Source: Skeletonema tropicum
Taxonomy: Eukaryota > Bacillariophyta > Thalassiosirophyceae > Thalassiosirales > Thalassiosiraceae
Length of the DNA: 64,000 bases
Assembly: GCA_037178625.1 (NCBI GenBank)
Contig: CM074141.1
Coordinates: 310,001 to 374,000 of the forward strand
Reading direction: 5' to 3'
The stretch's first letter is position 1; every line of letters begins with the position of its first letter. A program made the translations under genes and the position numbers. A model generated the notes under the pieces. That model saw only the letters and a program-made list of their open reading frames with translations. It was not told the DNA's origin and ran no database searches. This document shows, piece after piece, positions 20,091 to 31,795 of this stretch.

Positions 20091-21480
20091 ATCCACTGGC
20101 CAAGGCATGAGACTTGAGGTATTGAAGGAGAGTGCCACTGCTCCAACAACTGCAGAACTGAAGAGAATCCGTAATGAACAACCGAAGAGACTCCGATGTC
20201 AAGAGTTCCTCGTGCAGAGGGCAAGTAGTGACATCCACCGGCGAAGGCATGAGACTTGAGGTGTTGTTGAAGGAGAGTTCAATAGGTAATGCACAGATTA
20301 GTTTGAGGATAACATTGTTGTAAGAAGACCTAATACATGCAGCCAATACTCACCTCTTTATAACCTACAACTAAAGAAACTCCGTAATGAACAACTAAAG
20401 AGACTCCAACAGCAAGAGTTTAGAAGGCAAGTAGTGACATCCACTGGCCAAGGCATGAGACTTTAGGTATTGAAGGAGAGTGCCACTGCTCCGACCACTG
20501 CCGAACTGAAGAGACTCCATAATGAACAACCGATGAGACTCCGATGTCAAGAGTTCCTCGTGCAGAGGGCAAGTAGTGACATCCACCGGCCAAGGCATGA
20601 GACTTGAGGTATTGCAACGGCAGTGCTGCTCCGACCACTGCCGAACTGAAGAGACTCCGTAATGAACAACCGAAGAGACTCCGATGGCAAGAGTTCCTCG
20701 TGCAGAGGGCAAGTAGTGACATCCACCGGCCAAGGCATGAGACTTGAGGTGTTGTTGAAGGAGAGTGCCACTGCACTGACCACTGCAGAACTGAAGAGAC
20801 TCCATAATGAACAACCGAAGAGACTCCGATGGCAAGAGTTCCTCGTGCAGAGGGCAAGTAGTGACATCCACCGGCCAAGGCATGAGACTTGAGGTGTTGT
20901 TGAAGGAGAGTGCCACTGCACTGACCACTGCAGAACTGAAGAGACTCCATAATGAACAACCGAAGAGACTCCGATGGCAAGAATTCCTCGTGCAGAGGGC
21001 AAGTAGTGACATCCACCGGCCAAGGCATGAGACTTGAGGTATTGAAGGAGAGTGCCACTGCTCCGACCACTGCCGAACTGAAGAGACTCCGTAATGAACA
21101 ACCGAAGAGACTCCGATGGCAAGAGTTCCTCATGTAGAGGGCAAGTAGTGACATCCACTGGCCAAGGCATGAGACTTGAGGTGTTGTTGAAGGAGAGTGC
21201 CACTGCACTGACCACTGCAGAACTGAAGAGACTCCGTAATGAACAACCGAAGAGACTCCGATGGCAAGAGTTCCTCATGTAGAGGGCAAGTAGTGACATC
21301 CACCGGCCAAGGCATGAGACTTGAGGTATTAAGGGAGAGTACCGCTGCTCCAACCACTGCAGAACTGAAGAGACTCCGTAATGAACAACCGAAGAGACTC
21401 CGATGGCAAGAGTTCCTCATTTAGAGGGCAAGTAGTGACATCCACTGGCCAAGGCATGAGACTTGAGGTATTGCAACGGC
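20090..21480. repeat. 145-bp minisatellite array
   Basis: About nine head-to-tail units of 142-145 bases, with recurring marks 'GAAGAGACTCCGTAATGAAC', 'GATGGCAAGAGTTCCTCGTG' and 'GGCCAAGGCATGAGACTTGAGG'. Clear unit starts fall at 20662, 20807, 20952, 21094 and 21239. The array is briefly interrupted at about 20270-20430. Because the unit length is not a multiple of three and lacks stops in several frames, long artificial ORFs appear on the minus strand; I do not regard them as genes. Confidence 0.85.
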
Positions 21481-23317
21481 AGTGCTGCTGCTTCACTCCG
21501 CCAATGCACATCTGAAGAGACTCTGACGACAACAGCGAAATACCATAGACGAGTAATGACATCTGCAATTGAGGTATTGCAAGGGAAGGAGTGCTGCTGC
21601 TCACACCAACGCACATCTGAAGAGACTTCGTAAAGCACAACCGAAGAGACTCCAGTCAAGTAGACAAGTAATGACATCTGCGATGAACAATCGGCTTCCA
21701 CAGTAGAACAGAAATAGATGCTTCCTCCTCCAATTGAATTCCATCTCAGCCAATGAGGATGATGTGTGGAACATCTCTAGAGACTCCAATGGAGCCATGC
21801 AGGCAACAATTATATCCACGAAGAGCATTCCACTTCCAATTTGGGAGGTATATCATAATAGAGAGCAACAAAATCACCCATGTTAGACAATGGCATAGCA
21901 TTTGTGATCAAATTAAATAAGAAATATTGAATAGCACGTACCTCAAAGTTAATCGTTCCAAGAAGGGACCCATTGCTGCAATAATATTATTACCAAATCT
22001 GCCAAGAGGTTTCGTCCTCCAACGGTTCGTTCGTGCAACGCTCATAATGATCAATATCTCAGATGGCACAATAAGGAGTCACCGTCCCAACGTTCAGCTG
22101 TGCGTCCCAAAAGTGCGGTGAAAGAAAGAGGTTTCAGTATGACGGCTGAAAGGACTCCAACTTGCAAAGTTAATCACTTCTTAGAACAGAGGGGATCTTT
22201 AGATAGCTTCAAGTCCAGTGCAGTCCGTCTTATAACTCCCGGGATTAGTTTCTCGCACGTAGCTTCCACCTTTCGTCGGGCACACCTATGTCGATGTGGC
22301 AGACAATCTTGACGAGTTGCTATATATAAAAGAATCCCCCCCAAACACAAACTTCGGTTGATTTGATGCTTCAGTTGTATAATATCTGTGGTGCAGATGA
22401 TCAAAACAAAGTAGCCGAGTGATTCCGTCTGATTGGATAACAGTGGAGGCGGAGGGGGAGTGGATCTGTCGAATTAATAAATGATGTCGTCTGTTAAATA
22501 ACAAAGTTGGGGAGGGGGGAGACAACAAAATGATTAATTTTAGTGGCGAGGACAACGCGTTGTATTTGTGATCAAATTAAATAAAAATATGAAAGAGCAC
22601 ACGTACCTCCAAACAGAGAGCATCAATCCCCCCGTTGCTGTTACTGCCACTTCTGGCAATATGTACGTGGACTATGCCGATCAAAATAAATAATCACGCA
22701 TGTCATTTGAAAATGATAGATAAGCATTATCAGTGACCCAGCCGATAATCACGCCGCAAGCGCTCATAATATTGTTGAATCGCCGATATTATTGGTGTGT
22801 AACACTGTAGGCGAGCACGGTCCATGAAGATGTTATCGTGCATGTGAAGAAGATCGTTATTTTATTTTCATCAACGGACACAAGATAATATGTCGAAGGG
22901 CCCAAAACAAAGATGAATGCAGGAGGCGGTTTATTCCTTGAGCATCATCGGTAGATAACGACTCTATGTGGATGTTGGCGGCGCTTTGGGGTGATGCACC
23001 AATCGGCGGCGAAGGTAGCAAGGGTGGAGTTGTGGACGCCATGGTCGTTATTTATTTTTGAAAATGCTGTATTCATAAACGACGTTGCACATCTATCAGG
23101 AGAAGCAGGGAAAGGGTCAAATTTGGATTTCTGTCCTTCTTTCTTCGGTCTTAGACGCATTTGCTACACACATGACAAAAACATCCCAAATAGTAATGGG
23201 AGTGTTTGATAAAGGGCACTTAAAAAATGAGCCCAGAACCTATTCCAACAGCGATTGGCCGATGAGAACAAAAAAATCTGATGTGACAGCATCTCAATTC
23301 TGATGAATGCACTATAT

Positions 23318-23372
23318 CAGAATCTTTTCTGATTTGTCAGAATAAAATTCTGACAAATCAGAAAAGATTCTG
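23318..23372. repeat. Perfect 26-bp hairpin in the element's right end
   Basis: Arms 23318-23343 and 23347-23372 are exact reverse complements (starting CAGAATCTTTTCTG) with a 3-base AAA loop. It lies just inside the right terminal repeat and is itself built from the TCAGAAT words. Confidence 0.85.
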
Positions 23373-23453
23373 TCAAATCAGAATATATTCTGATACAACA
23401 AAATTAAATTGCAAAAACACAATATTCCAGTTTCAGAGGCATGTTTCTTCATC

Positions 23454-24301
23454 ACGAGAAATATTCTCCCTTTGTTGTATCCTTTATTGATTGTCGTTAA
23501 TTTGTCATGTTGCCGCGATTGATAATAAATTTGTCTTGAAGACAAATTTATTTTCCATGCAAGTTGTGAATATCGCATTGTATCGTCCACTAGGCAAAAT
23601 AATCGCGTGGCAATTGGTATTCTTTCTTCGCTTCTTTCCATTTTTTGTTTGGGTTGGTTATGATTTCGGTGATGCGGTTTGTCAGGTCCTCTCTATTCTT
23701 TATTAAAGTACCACTCACTGCCTTTTGGTAAGTCGTTTTCGTCATTTCATCAAGCTTTCTTTTGTTGTATCTTGTCTTGGTTTCTTCTGCCTTGCCATCA
23801 AGGTACTTGACCCATTTGTCCCGCTTCTTGAAGAGTTTGCAGAGTTGGCCATCTTGGTTCGTCTTGCAATTGTGTAACCGTTCTACAGACACGCTCGGCC
23901 CTGTCCAATAAATCGCACTATCCGTCGGGTGCATAACATTTTTGGAACCAAGTGTTTTGCCCCTGCTGGTAGCAACGTATCCTGTCCCAAGGCACTGGCT
24001 TCTCTCCCAGAGCTCATCTGACGGATCTATCACCATGCGATTCCATCGATCGTCCTTGCCGAACCCGGCCTCCATGCCCTGGCAGCGGTGTATTGTGATT
24101 GCGAATGCAATTTGCAGGGGCATGAACGTGGCAGTACAGCATCCTTTGTTGCAGATGTGAGTGTAGGGTGGTATTGGCACGTGCTGAGTGGAGTGGTGGA
24201 GTGGAGTGATTACAAATTTGTGTAAAGAGGGATGATTGATCAGTGCCATGCTATATTTCGAATTCAAGAATACATTTCTACATTCACTCACCGTTGGATT
24301 C
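23454..24301. repeat. Direct repeat of helicase 3' region, copy 1
   Basis: Matches 24639-25485 with only a few differences, near 23510. It includes the helicase C-terminal coding sequence and its 3' flank. Confidence 0.85.
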
Positions 24302-24603
24302 TTTTTGTCCCAGGGTTCAATGCCTTGCCGCGGTTTGAAGTATGGGAAATCAACGACTATATACTTTGGGAGGGATTCAACACCATTTGTGTTTGGTCCT
24401 ACGGAGTGCTGCTCGTCATAAACGATGTCAATCACCTTCCCAATCGCTCCAACGTACAGGCCAGAGTTCGGATCAATGTTCGCTGTCTCCAGGCACACGT
24501 GCACACCAACGGAAACGTCTAAAAAGTGTACAACATCTTTTTGCCGAAGAAATGCGACTGGTACACAGTGGGATTGCCAACCATGTTGCTCTTGAATTGG
24601 CAT
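23590..24603 (-). pseudogene. Pif1-like helicase C-terminal fragment
   Basis: 337 codons from an ATG at 24603. Features of the C-terminal half of Pif1/Helitron-type superfamily 1B helicases: 'VGVHVCLETANIDPNSGLYVGAIGKVIDI' (2B/SH3-like part), 'LPKYIVVDFPYF', motif V 'PLQIAFAITIHRCQGMEAG' and motif VI-like 'GYVATSRGKTLG'. The N-terminal Walker A and B motifs are absent, so it cannot be an active ATPase alone. The bases before the ATG end in 'GGCTCAG' and could be an acceptor site, in which case upstream exons have been lost or displaced by the local duplication. Such helicases come both from hosts and from mobile DNA. Confidence 0.7.
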
Positions 24604-24638
24604 CTGAGCCGTGCTACCGGTACTGACAGCCGTTTCTG

Positions 24639-25485
24639 ACGAGAAATATTCTCCCTTTGTTGTATCCTTTATTGATTGTCGTTAATTTGTCATGTTGCTC
24701 GATTGAAAATAAATTTGTCTTGAAGACAAATTTATTTTCCATGCAAGTTGTGAATATTGCATTGTATCGTCCACTAGGCAAAATAATCGCGTGGCAATTG
24801 GTATTCTTTCTTCGCTTCTTTCCATTTTTTGTTTGGGTTGGTTATGATTTCGGTGATGCGGTTTGTCAGGTCCTCTCTATTCTTTATTAAAGTACCACTC
24901 ACTGCCTTTTGGTAAGTCGTTTTCGTCATTTCATCAAGCTTTCTTTTGTTGTATCTTGTCTTGGTTTCTTCTGCCTTGCCATCAAGGTACTTGACCCATT
25001 TGTCCCGCTTCTTGAAGAGTTTGCAGAGTTGGCCATCTTGGTTCGTCTTGCAATTGTGTAACCGTTCTACAGACACGCTCGGCCCTGTCCAATAAATCGC
25101 ACTATCCGTCGGGTGCATAACATTTTTGGAACCAAGTGTTTTGCCCCTGCTGGTAGCAACGTATCCTGTCCCAAGGCACTGGCTTCTCTCCCAGAGCTCA
25201 TCTGACGGATCTATCACCATGCGATTCCATCGATCGTCCTTGCCGAACCCGGCCTCCATGCCCTGGCAGCGGTGTATTGTGATTGCGAATGCAATTTGCA
25301 GGGGCATGAACGTGGCAGTACAGCATCCTTTGTTGCAGATGTGAGTGTAGGGTGGTATTGGCACGTGCTGAGTGGAGTGGTGGAGTGGAGTGATTACAAA
25401 TTTGTGTAAAGAGGGATGATTGATCAGTGCCATGCTATATTTCGAATTCAAGAATACATTTCTACATTCACTCACCGTTGGATTC
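24639..25485. repeat. Direct repeat of helicase 3' region, copy 2
   Basis: Second copy of 23454-24301. At 25485 homology ends at the shared word GTTGGATTC and the sequence passes into the unrelated gene at 25472-27140. Confidence 0.85.
24774..25475 (-). pseudogene. Pif1-like helicase C-terminal fragment, shorter copy
   Basis: Identical in sequence over 233 residues to the end of the fragment at 23590-24603, including motif V ('AITIHRCQGMEAG') and 'ATSRGKTLG'. It starts inside the duplicated block, lacks the SH3-like part, and is fused at 25485 to another gene in a different frame. Non-functional duplicate. Confidence 0.75.
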
Positions 25486-27140
25486 CCTTTTCCGACAGCT
25501 CTCCCAACATAGATCCAATAGTTCCAGACGCTTTTGTGTTCTGTGGAATTTCTCCAACTCCAACTGGCCGAGCTGCATTGCCATTATTGCTACGAAATAC
25601 ACCAGCATCGTCTGCTTCCAAGGGGGCGTTATCAACATTACCAACACCCATATTGGTGCCATCATTATCACGTTCTCCTGACAGTCTAGCAACCGAAGTA
25701 GCATTACGACACGGATAATCCTTCACGGTAGAACCAGAAGACTCATGAAACAGGCGGTCGAGACAGTTGCGCGGAAGTCTACTGGTAGACGGAGAATCAT
25801 ATAAATGATCGCGAATGGTTTGGCGGCCCACAAGACTGCGATCTTCTGAGCAGCGGCGATATGCGCGAACAGTAGCAGGTTGTTCCCCAGCATGATACAG
25901 CAACGCCGGAAGATTAGTTGGGTCAACTGCTGACTCCTCATCAGAAGGAGTAGACGCTGGTATGTCCGTTTCAGACGGATGATGAGTATTCACTGGAGTT
26001 GCGGCACTACCATTGCTCTCTTTAGGGCACTGCTGTTCGATGTCATAATTTTTTGATGATTGCTTTAACTTTAACAAAGAACTCGCCTGCTCGACAACGT
26101 CATAATCATTATTATTATCGCATGATCTCCATGATTTGCATGATGCATCAAATGCTTCTGCCTGCTCAAAGTTAGTGCATCTAACATGAGCGGGAGAGAT
26201 GCAATCGCCTTGCTTTGTCTGCAGAAGAGGTATATCATGCTCGTTCTTGTTGTTGTCGACAACATCTTTTTTGTTGCCCGCTGTCACACCGCCATTGCTG
26301 AAGTAAATGAAAATAGGGATAAGTAAGGATAAGTGATTAGTTTTTGACATGACGACATTCATATGGGAGAAACAATACCAGTTCAAGTTTAAAATAAATT
26401 TGCATACATCACAATTTTATTTTTGGCATGAACTCTATGGAAGGTTAATACCACACAGCAAAAAGCGACTTAAATGTAGATGAATGAGCGATCCTTTCTA
26501 TGTTCGTACGATCACTCTACGTAATGTTTTACGCAGTGTTAAGCGTTTCGCTTATACATGAAATTCTGAATCACATAAGACGCTTCTTCCAATTTCAGCT
26601 CATCTTAACAATACACTTTCGGACTTACCCATTAGACAATACGCTGGAACACTCTGGAGCAGCCAACGACTGCAAGTTATGACTGTTATTTACACAACGG
26701 CCATAATTCATTATTCCAGCTTTGCTTTCTGCATCCGATTTGTAGAACTGAGCCGAGCTTGAACCGTTACAGGTAACGTTGCGATTGGAAATGACATTGT
26801 AAGCGATAGATAATTGTTCCTGTCTGGTGCGATATAGATCCATTACGCATCCTAGCTCAGACAATACATGTTTTAGTTCACGCATATTGCAAGAGGAAAG
26901 AACAAGCCTCAGAAGAGTATGTGGATCAGTAGAGTGTTCGAAGCATGGATTGCGCGATGATTGTAAGTCTACTATTTCGCGGAAGATATGATCGCCTACA
27001 CGCACTTTCGGCCATTGGACTTTGTAAATTATTTGACGAATAGACAGAAATGAGCATCTAACACCCTTCCGAGCGCTCTTGCTGTTCACGTCGGAAGAGG
27101 ATGGTTGCTGTTGCTGCGCTTTCTCTCTTGAAGTGTGCAT
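25472..27140 (-). CDS. Two-exon gene of unknown function, 3' end replaced
   Basis: Exon 1 27140-26629 (ATG at 27140) and exon 2 26297-25472 join in frame across a 331-base intron with donor GG|GTAAGT and acceptor TTACTTCAG|C; without splicing exon 1 stops at once. The predicted product is 445 residues. Residues 1-15 are Gln-rich. Residues 30-110 form a compact region ('RCSFLSIRQIIYKVQWPKVRVGDHIF', 'LLRLVLSSCNMRELKHVLSEL') that looks folded, and the remainder is Ser/Asp/Asn-rich. No family recognised. The last codons run into the duplicated helicase block, so the natural C-terminus is probably missing. A further open frame at 27192-27491 (minus) could be an upstream exon but has no confirmed splice signals. 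Confidence 0.5.
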
Positions 27141-28410
27141 ATTTTATACGGTCAATTTTGTTCGTGGTTTGGTTATGCCGGTCCGTAATGGTCACATATT
27201 TAAGATATTGATTTGCGTGCGAGGAATGTCATACGCAAGCCACTCATTATTATTTATGCACTCTTCTAATTGCATGTGGTGTTCCGTAGCATGATAGTCG
27301 ATGAGTGGCTGCGCGGAAAAGTCACGGATGGCGACATGTTCTTCCTGCCAGCAGAGAAGCTGACACGTTGAAGTTAGGAGAGGAACAAGTGACGTCATAT
27401 ATTTGAGAATATGTAAAACGCGATCGGTATAAAGTACTGTCAAACGCGATCGGTAAATTATTTCGTCAAAAAGCCAACTCGGTTTTTGCATGATCGATGA
27501 TCGTGCAGAAAAAGAGAAAAAGATGCCACCACAATGGCCTACAATGGCACCCCTAGTATGGCCGCCTATCTCAGTCCATGAGTATATTTCATAAGGTATC
27601 GATGGCCCATCCCTTAAACGACATTATGGCGATTTTTTCGCAGCAGTGTGGCGTTTCGGCTGCTGTAGGGGTGGAGATAATATCATTGCAATCCACTTCA
27701 TTGAGATTTGAAATGAAAACAACCACCTTCCCTGCACCCATCGAAGATGATAAACATCTATAGGCACTACCCCTCCGCTACCCATCGCCGATGGTAATAT
27801 GAAGTGAGATTCTGGTTGCTCGGAATGACCATTAAAGCCCCCCCACACCTCCAAAATACCAAGGACACAAGATGTGCACAAAATTGCATAAATAATTTGA
27901 CACTCTAACACAACAATAAGCCTGTAGACGGCGGATCGAGCGGCTCTAAAGACCGCAACTCATCAACATTATTATATATAAGAAGTGTCGGCTATTTATT
28001 GTCCATAATATTGCAATAGGCTGGATAAAAATAGCAACATCATAGACAGAAATGACATTTATGTAGCATGTATTAGTCATTTATTTATGCGGTGTAGACA
28101 GTTGTAATAATAAAACCCTGCGGCTGAATAGTTGCAAAGGGTGTTGTCTGCGATATAGTTCACTGGATATTACTATTGGTAGGGTTTGTGCAACGTGGTG
28201 GCTATGAGAGTAGCGGCTATGATGTTAGATACTGACTGTCGAACGAAAAAACATGCATGCATGCAGTTGTGCTCGGAAAGCGCGCTGCACTTTTTTGTTA
28301 GCTGCTATCAAAATCTTATGCATCTACGATGCAATTTTGATTGGAACGGCTCTAAGTAAGTAAGTGAGTATGTACTATAAAACGTTTCTGTTATAAGAAT
28401 GTTATTAAAC
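27141..28410. other. No firm gene
   Basis: Contains one 99-codon frame on the minus strand (27491-27192) with protein-like composition but no domain, and AT-rich DNA. A 48-base word beginning AAGCATTGCAGAGCAA occurs at 28411-28458 and again at 28514-28561, just before the insertion's right margin. Confidence 0.35.
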
Positions 28411-28639
28411 AAGCATTGCAGAGCAACTTTATAGACGGATACATTGCAAAAAAAAATCCAACACGAAATCCACAGAATAATTTTGTCATCATGACACATT
28501 TATGTTACAACAACAAGCATTGCAGAGCAAATTTATAGACGGGTACATTGCACAAAAAAAAAACAGGCCCCGAGGGCCCGCGCCGCACTACACACCATAC
28601 ACAACATGCAGTCACAAATCGCCGCGCGCACCATTTCAT

Positions 28640-31600
28640 AATGATGGAAATGTCTCTGCAGATTACGACAGTGAACGTCCACTGGATGAACTGATCGAAA
28701 GGATGAAATTGAGCTCTACGATGTGGAACGAGGTCGTACGATATTCAGGCCAATCACTTGCCTACCACAAATGTGCGTGGCAGGCATTAGCGTGGCAAGT
28801 GGTACGAGGGGAACTAAAACCAATCATGGCAATAGATGAAACAATCCTCCTGGAGGATCACAAAGGTGCCAAGTCAGTGATACAGTTTAAGTCACCAAAT
28901 CAACCGAATAAAGGGTTGGGATACCACTTGTGCCCCGATGGGAACCAGAAGCAAGAGTACGAGGTCATCATGGAGAAATTGAGGAGAATTTCCAAGTCTA
29001 CGTCTTTGGGATTCTTGACAGCAAGTGAGACGAAGCAACTACTCTACCAACGATTGATGCCAACATTAGATTACGTCCTCCACTTGACGTCATTCAGTAA
29101 GAAACAATGCAAAAAGATGGATACAATCGTACGGAACAACTTCCTCCCATATATGCACTTTAATAGGAACTCACCAGACGCAGTGCTCCGAGGTCCTATG
29201 GAGCAAGGAGGGATGGAAATCCCAGACATGTATTCGAGGCAAACTGAATTGCAGTCAGAGTATGTTGTCAAGCAGCTCCGAAATGGGAAGACATTGGCGG
29301 AGGATTTTCTCTTCACATTGGATGAATTGCAACTGCAGTCAGGTCTGATAACACCATTGTTTGAGTACAAAGAAAGGCTGACATATATGGACAATGGACT
29401 ACTAGTGAGCTTGAAAAATCGATAAGCTGAGATAGATGCTACGATATGGATGGAAGATGCCACAATCCCAGCACTGCAGAGGGAAGGCGATCAATCAATT
29501 ATGGAAGCATTTATTCGACGGAAAATAAAGCCATCGATATTGAGAAAGCTCAATGCAGTCCGTATCTATATGCGAGTGATCACATTAGCAGACCTAGTGG
29601 TTGAGAATGGAGAATATATTGGAAATACAACACTGGGGGGCAATTTTGTAGCGGGATCTGATTGGAGATGGCCGCAAATTCCATGCCCTCCGAAGAAGTG
29701 GTTCTCCTTGTTTCGTGGGTGTATACGAGAAACATTCTGCAATAGATTGGATAGTCGCCACCACCACACCAATTCAATGGAACTTGACATACCACTTGGA
29801 AAGTGGTTTCCGGTGAAACGGAACACATGGTATGACTGCTACCGAGGTAAGGGGGTGATCTACAAACGAGGAGAGACAGCCAATGGTGAAAGCTTTATTC
29901 AGAAGCTAACAGAACAACCAGTGCAAAGTGGGTTCTACAAATATGAATGTGACGTCAACGCTATACCGCTAGAGTGTTATCCGATGAAAATGACAGAGGT
30001 AGATGAGGGTGTATGGACTCGCCGTCCGTATCAGATGGCACAACAACAACAGCAGGAAGTTAAGCCGCCGGGATACGTGACCGAAAATACACACCTACCA
30101 GGCACGGAAATGAAGCCAAAGAAGACAGGTAGTGATGGTTCTGTCCTTCGAGTGCACAATGTGGCAGCGGCAGCATGGATTATCCCAACTAATCAAAACG
30201 AGTATGTCAAGGCATGTTTTTTGATGACAAACGTCAGCTCAGTAAACTCGTACCGAGCGGAATTGGAAGGGTTGTATCGAGCGCTGTATCACATACAATA
30301 TCTTGGCATAGAATTGGGGCCAGACGACGATATTACTCAATGGTTTGATAATGAGTCAGGTGCCTTTACGAGTAATCGGCCAATGAAGACAGGACGGGAC
30401 ACAATACAACCCGAAGGAGATCTTCTGATGGCAATACAGCATCTACGGCAGAAGTTACCATTTGGAGTAATTAGTCAGCATGTCCGAGGACACCAAGATA
30501 CGGCCAAAAAAAAGACGGAACCGGACGAAAGTGACTGCGATTCATTAGAAACCACGGAAAGCGCATTGGGAAAAGAGAAAACTTGGATGGATTGGATGAC
30601 AACGCTTTGATCAACATTGCGTGCGACGAATTAGCGGGAGAAACAACGGCAGGAGCCATTGAGAATCCCATCCAACTACCACCTGAGCAAGAAATATTAC
30701 AGATGCCGTATGAGGGATCAAAAGCAGTTTTACGAATAGGGAATAAGTGGATCACAGCTGGGATGCGAAGCCACGTCAACAAAGCGCGTCGGGAACCAAT
30801 CCTCCTGAAATATATCAAGCGAAGACACGGATGGACAGACGAGCAATATGACAATGTGTATTGGATGACGATAGGGGAAGTGCGACGGAAAAGTACCCTT
30901 AGCCAGCAGCGAATTACCTGCAAACTAATGCATGGCCTCCTCCCAGTGAATTACGTGAAGCAACATGAAACACAAGTATCGCAGTGTCCGAACTGTCGGC
31001 AGTGTGATGACGAAACAATAGCACACGTGTTTCAATGTTCCCACCCGGATATGGCTGCGAAACGTGCTGCAATTATAGCAGCACTCCGGAAGAAAGGACT
31101 CCGGAAAATATCACGAAAAATACTACTCAGAGTGGCAAACTTGGTAGAACAATATGCAAACGGGGGCGAGATTCGAACCACATCAGAATACCCGAGGATC
31201 CAGGAAGCACTGGAAGCACAACGTGACCTCGGGTGGGATGACTTCTTCAGAGGATATCTGGTAAAAGAATGGTATCAAGCATTGGAGAGTACTCATCATG
31301 GGGACGCCCACCAGCAGTTTTATCAACTCCAAAAATTGATCTGGTATGAAGTTGCATTACCGCAGTGGCATGAGCGAAACAGACTAGCTCATGGAACTCA
31401 GGTCATTTGACAAGCAAATAGAGAGTGCACATTTAGCAGAGCAATTGGTATGGTACAGTCAACATCGAGAGGAGATGCCGCCAGGCTTTCACCAACGGTG
31501 GGCAAATCATAGTATTGACGAAATAAGCAATATGGATTTGGCTACTAGGCGATTGTGGGTGCATCACCTCAAGATAAGCAGGCAAGCGGTCGAGATGCGA

Positions 31601-31795
31601 GCAGAACAGCGGAAGGAAAGTCAACGAACATTATCGTTCTATTTCAATGCATTCGGCCCACCATTACCGCCACCTCAGCGACAACGTGTGGCTGATGAAG
31701 CCGAGGAACACGCAAATAGAGTAGTATTGTATCGTGAGGAGGGACAGCCGACAATAGACGCAGTCCTCAATGAACTTGAGAAATCGACGACGTAA
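28640..31795 (+). pseudogene. Non-LTR retrotransposon, thumb-RNase H-zinc part
   Basis: Continues directly after the YVDD of 16502-18441. 28640-29425 covers the RT thumb ('SAQ...SGQSLAYHKCAWQAL' type, then 'LLYQRLMPTLDYVLHL'). It is interrupted by an in-frame TAA at 29423. 29426-30610 leads to an RNase H domain: 'GSDGSV', 'NSYRAELEGLYRAL', 'QWFDNESGAF' and 'HVRGHQD' supply the expected acidic and His positions. Near 30580 a frameshift moves to another frame ('NIACDELAGE'), followed by a C-x2-C...H-x-x-x-C finger ('CPNCRQCDDETIAHVFQC', 30990-31040). A last frameshift near 31395 leads into the final 130 residues, ending at 31795. One stop and two shifts show that this copy is dead. Confidence 0.8.

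Larger units (their letters stand above)
18786..23439. mobile_element. 4.65 kb TIR element with TCAGAAT subterminal arrays
   Basis: The 22-base end at 18786-18807 (CCTCTGAAACTGGAATATTG...) is matched exactly in reverse complement at 23418-23439. Inside each end is an AT-rich zone packed with TCAGAAT/ATTCTGA and TCAGATTT words in both orientations (18828-19010 and 23275-23395). The interior has no domain-bearing ORF but holds a long 145-bp tandem array. A large non-autonomous DNA transposon is the simplest reading. No clear target duplication was seen (CA adjoins both sides, which is too short to count). Confidence 0.7.
18442..28639. mobile_element. 10.2 kb insertion inside the retrotransposon
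   Basis: Its limits are set by the two halves of the RT protein: YVDD ends at 18441 and the next residues (NDGNVSADYD) begin at 28640, with no residues missing or duplicated by eye. The left margin starts CGGCCCTCGGGGCCCC. A reverse-complement of its core (GGCCCCGAGGGCCC) lies near, but not at, the right margin (28567). No target duplication was found. Contents: an inverted-repeat element (18786-23439), two Pif1-like helicase fragments and a two-exon unknown gene. Helicase content and lack of a target duplication are reminiscent of Helitron-type elements, but a CTRR end is not visible, so the class is open. A rearrangement joining two separate copies is the alternative. Confidence 0.55.

Noticed and set aside
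20395..21420. Long overlapping minus-strand ORFs of 200-268 codons
   Set aside because: They are read through the 145-bp minisatellite in several frames at once; the repeat simply lacks stops. No ATG context, domain or codon pattern supports a gene.
18442..28639. Classical Helitron ends (5' TC, 3' CTRR with hairpin)
   Set aside because: The left side can be read as starting TC after an A, but no CTRR or proper 3' hairpin was found at 28639; the class is left open.
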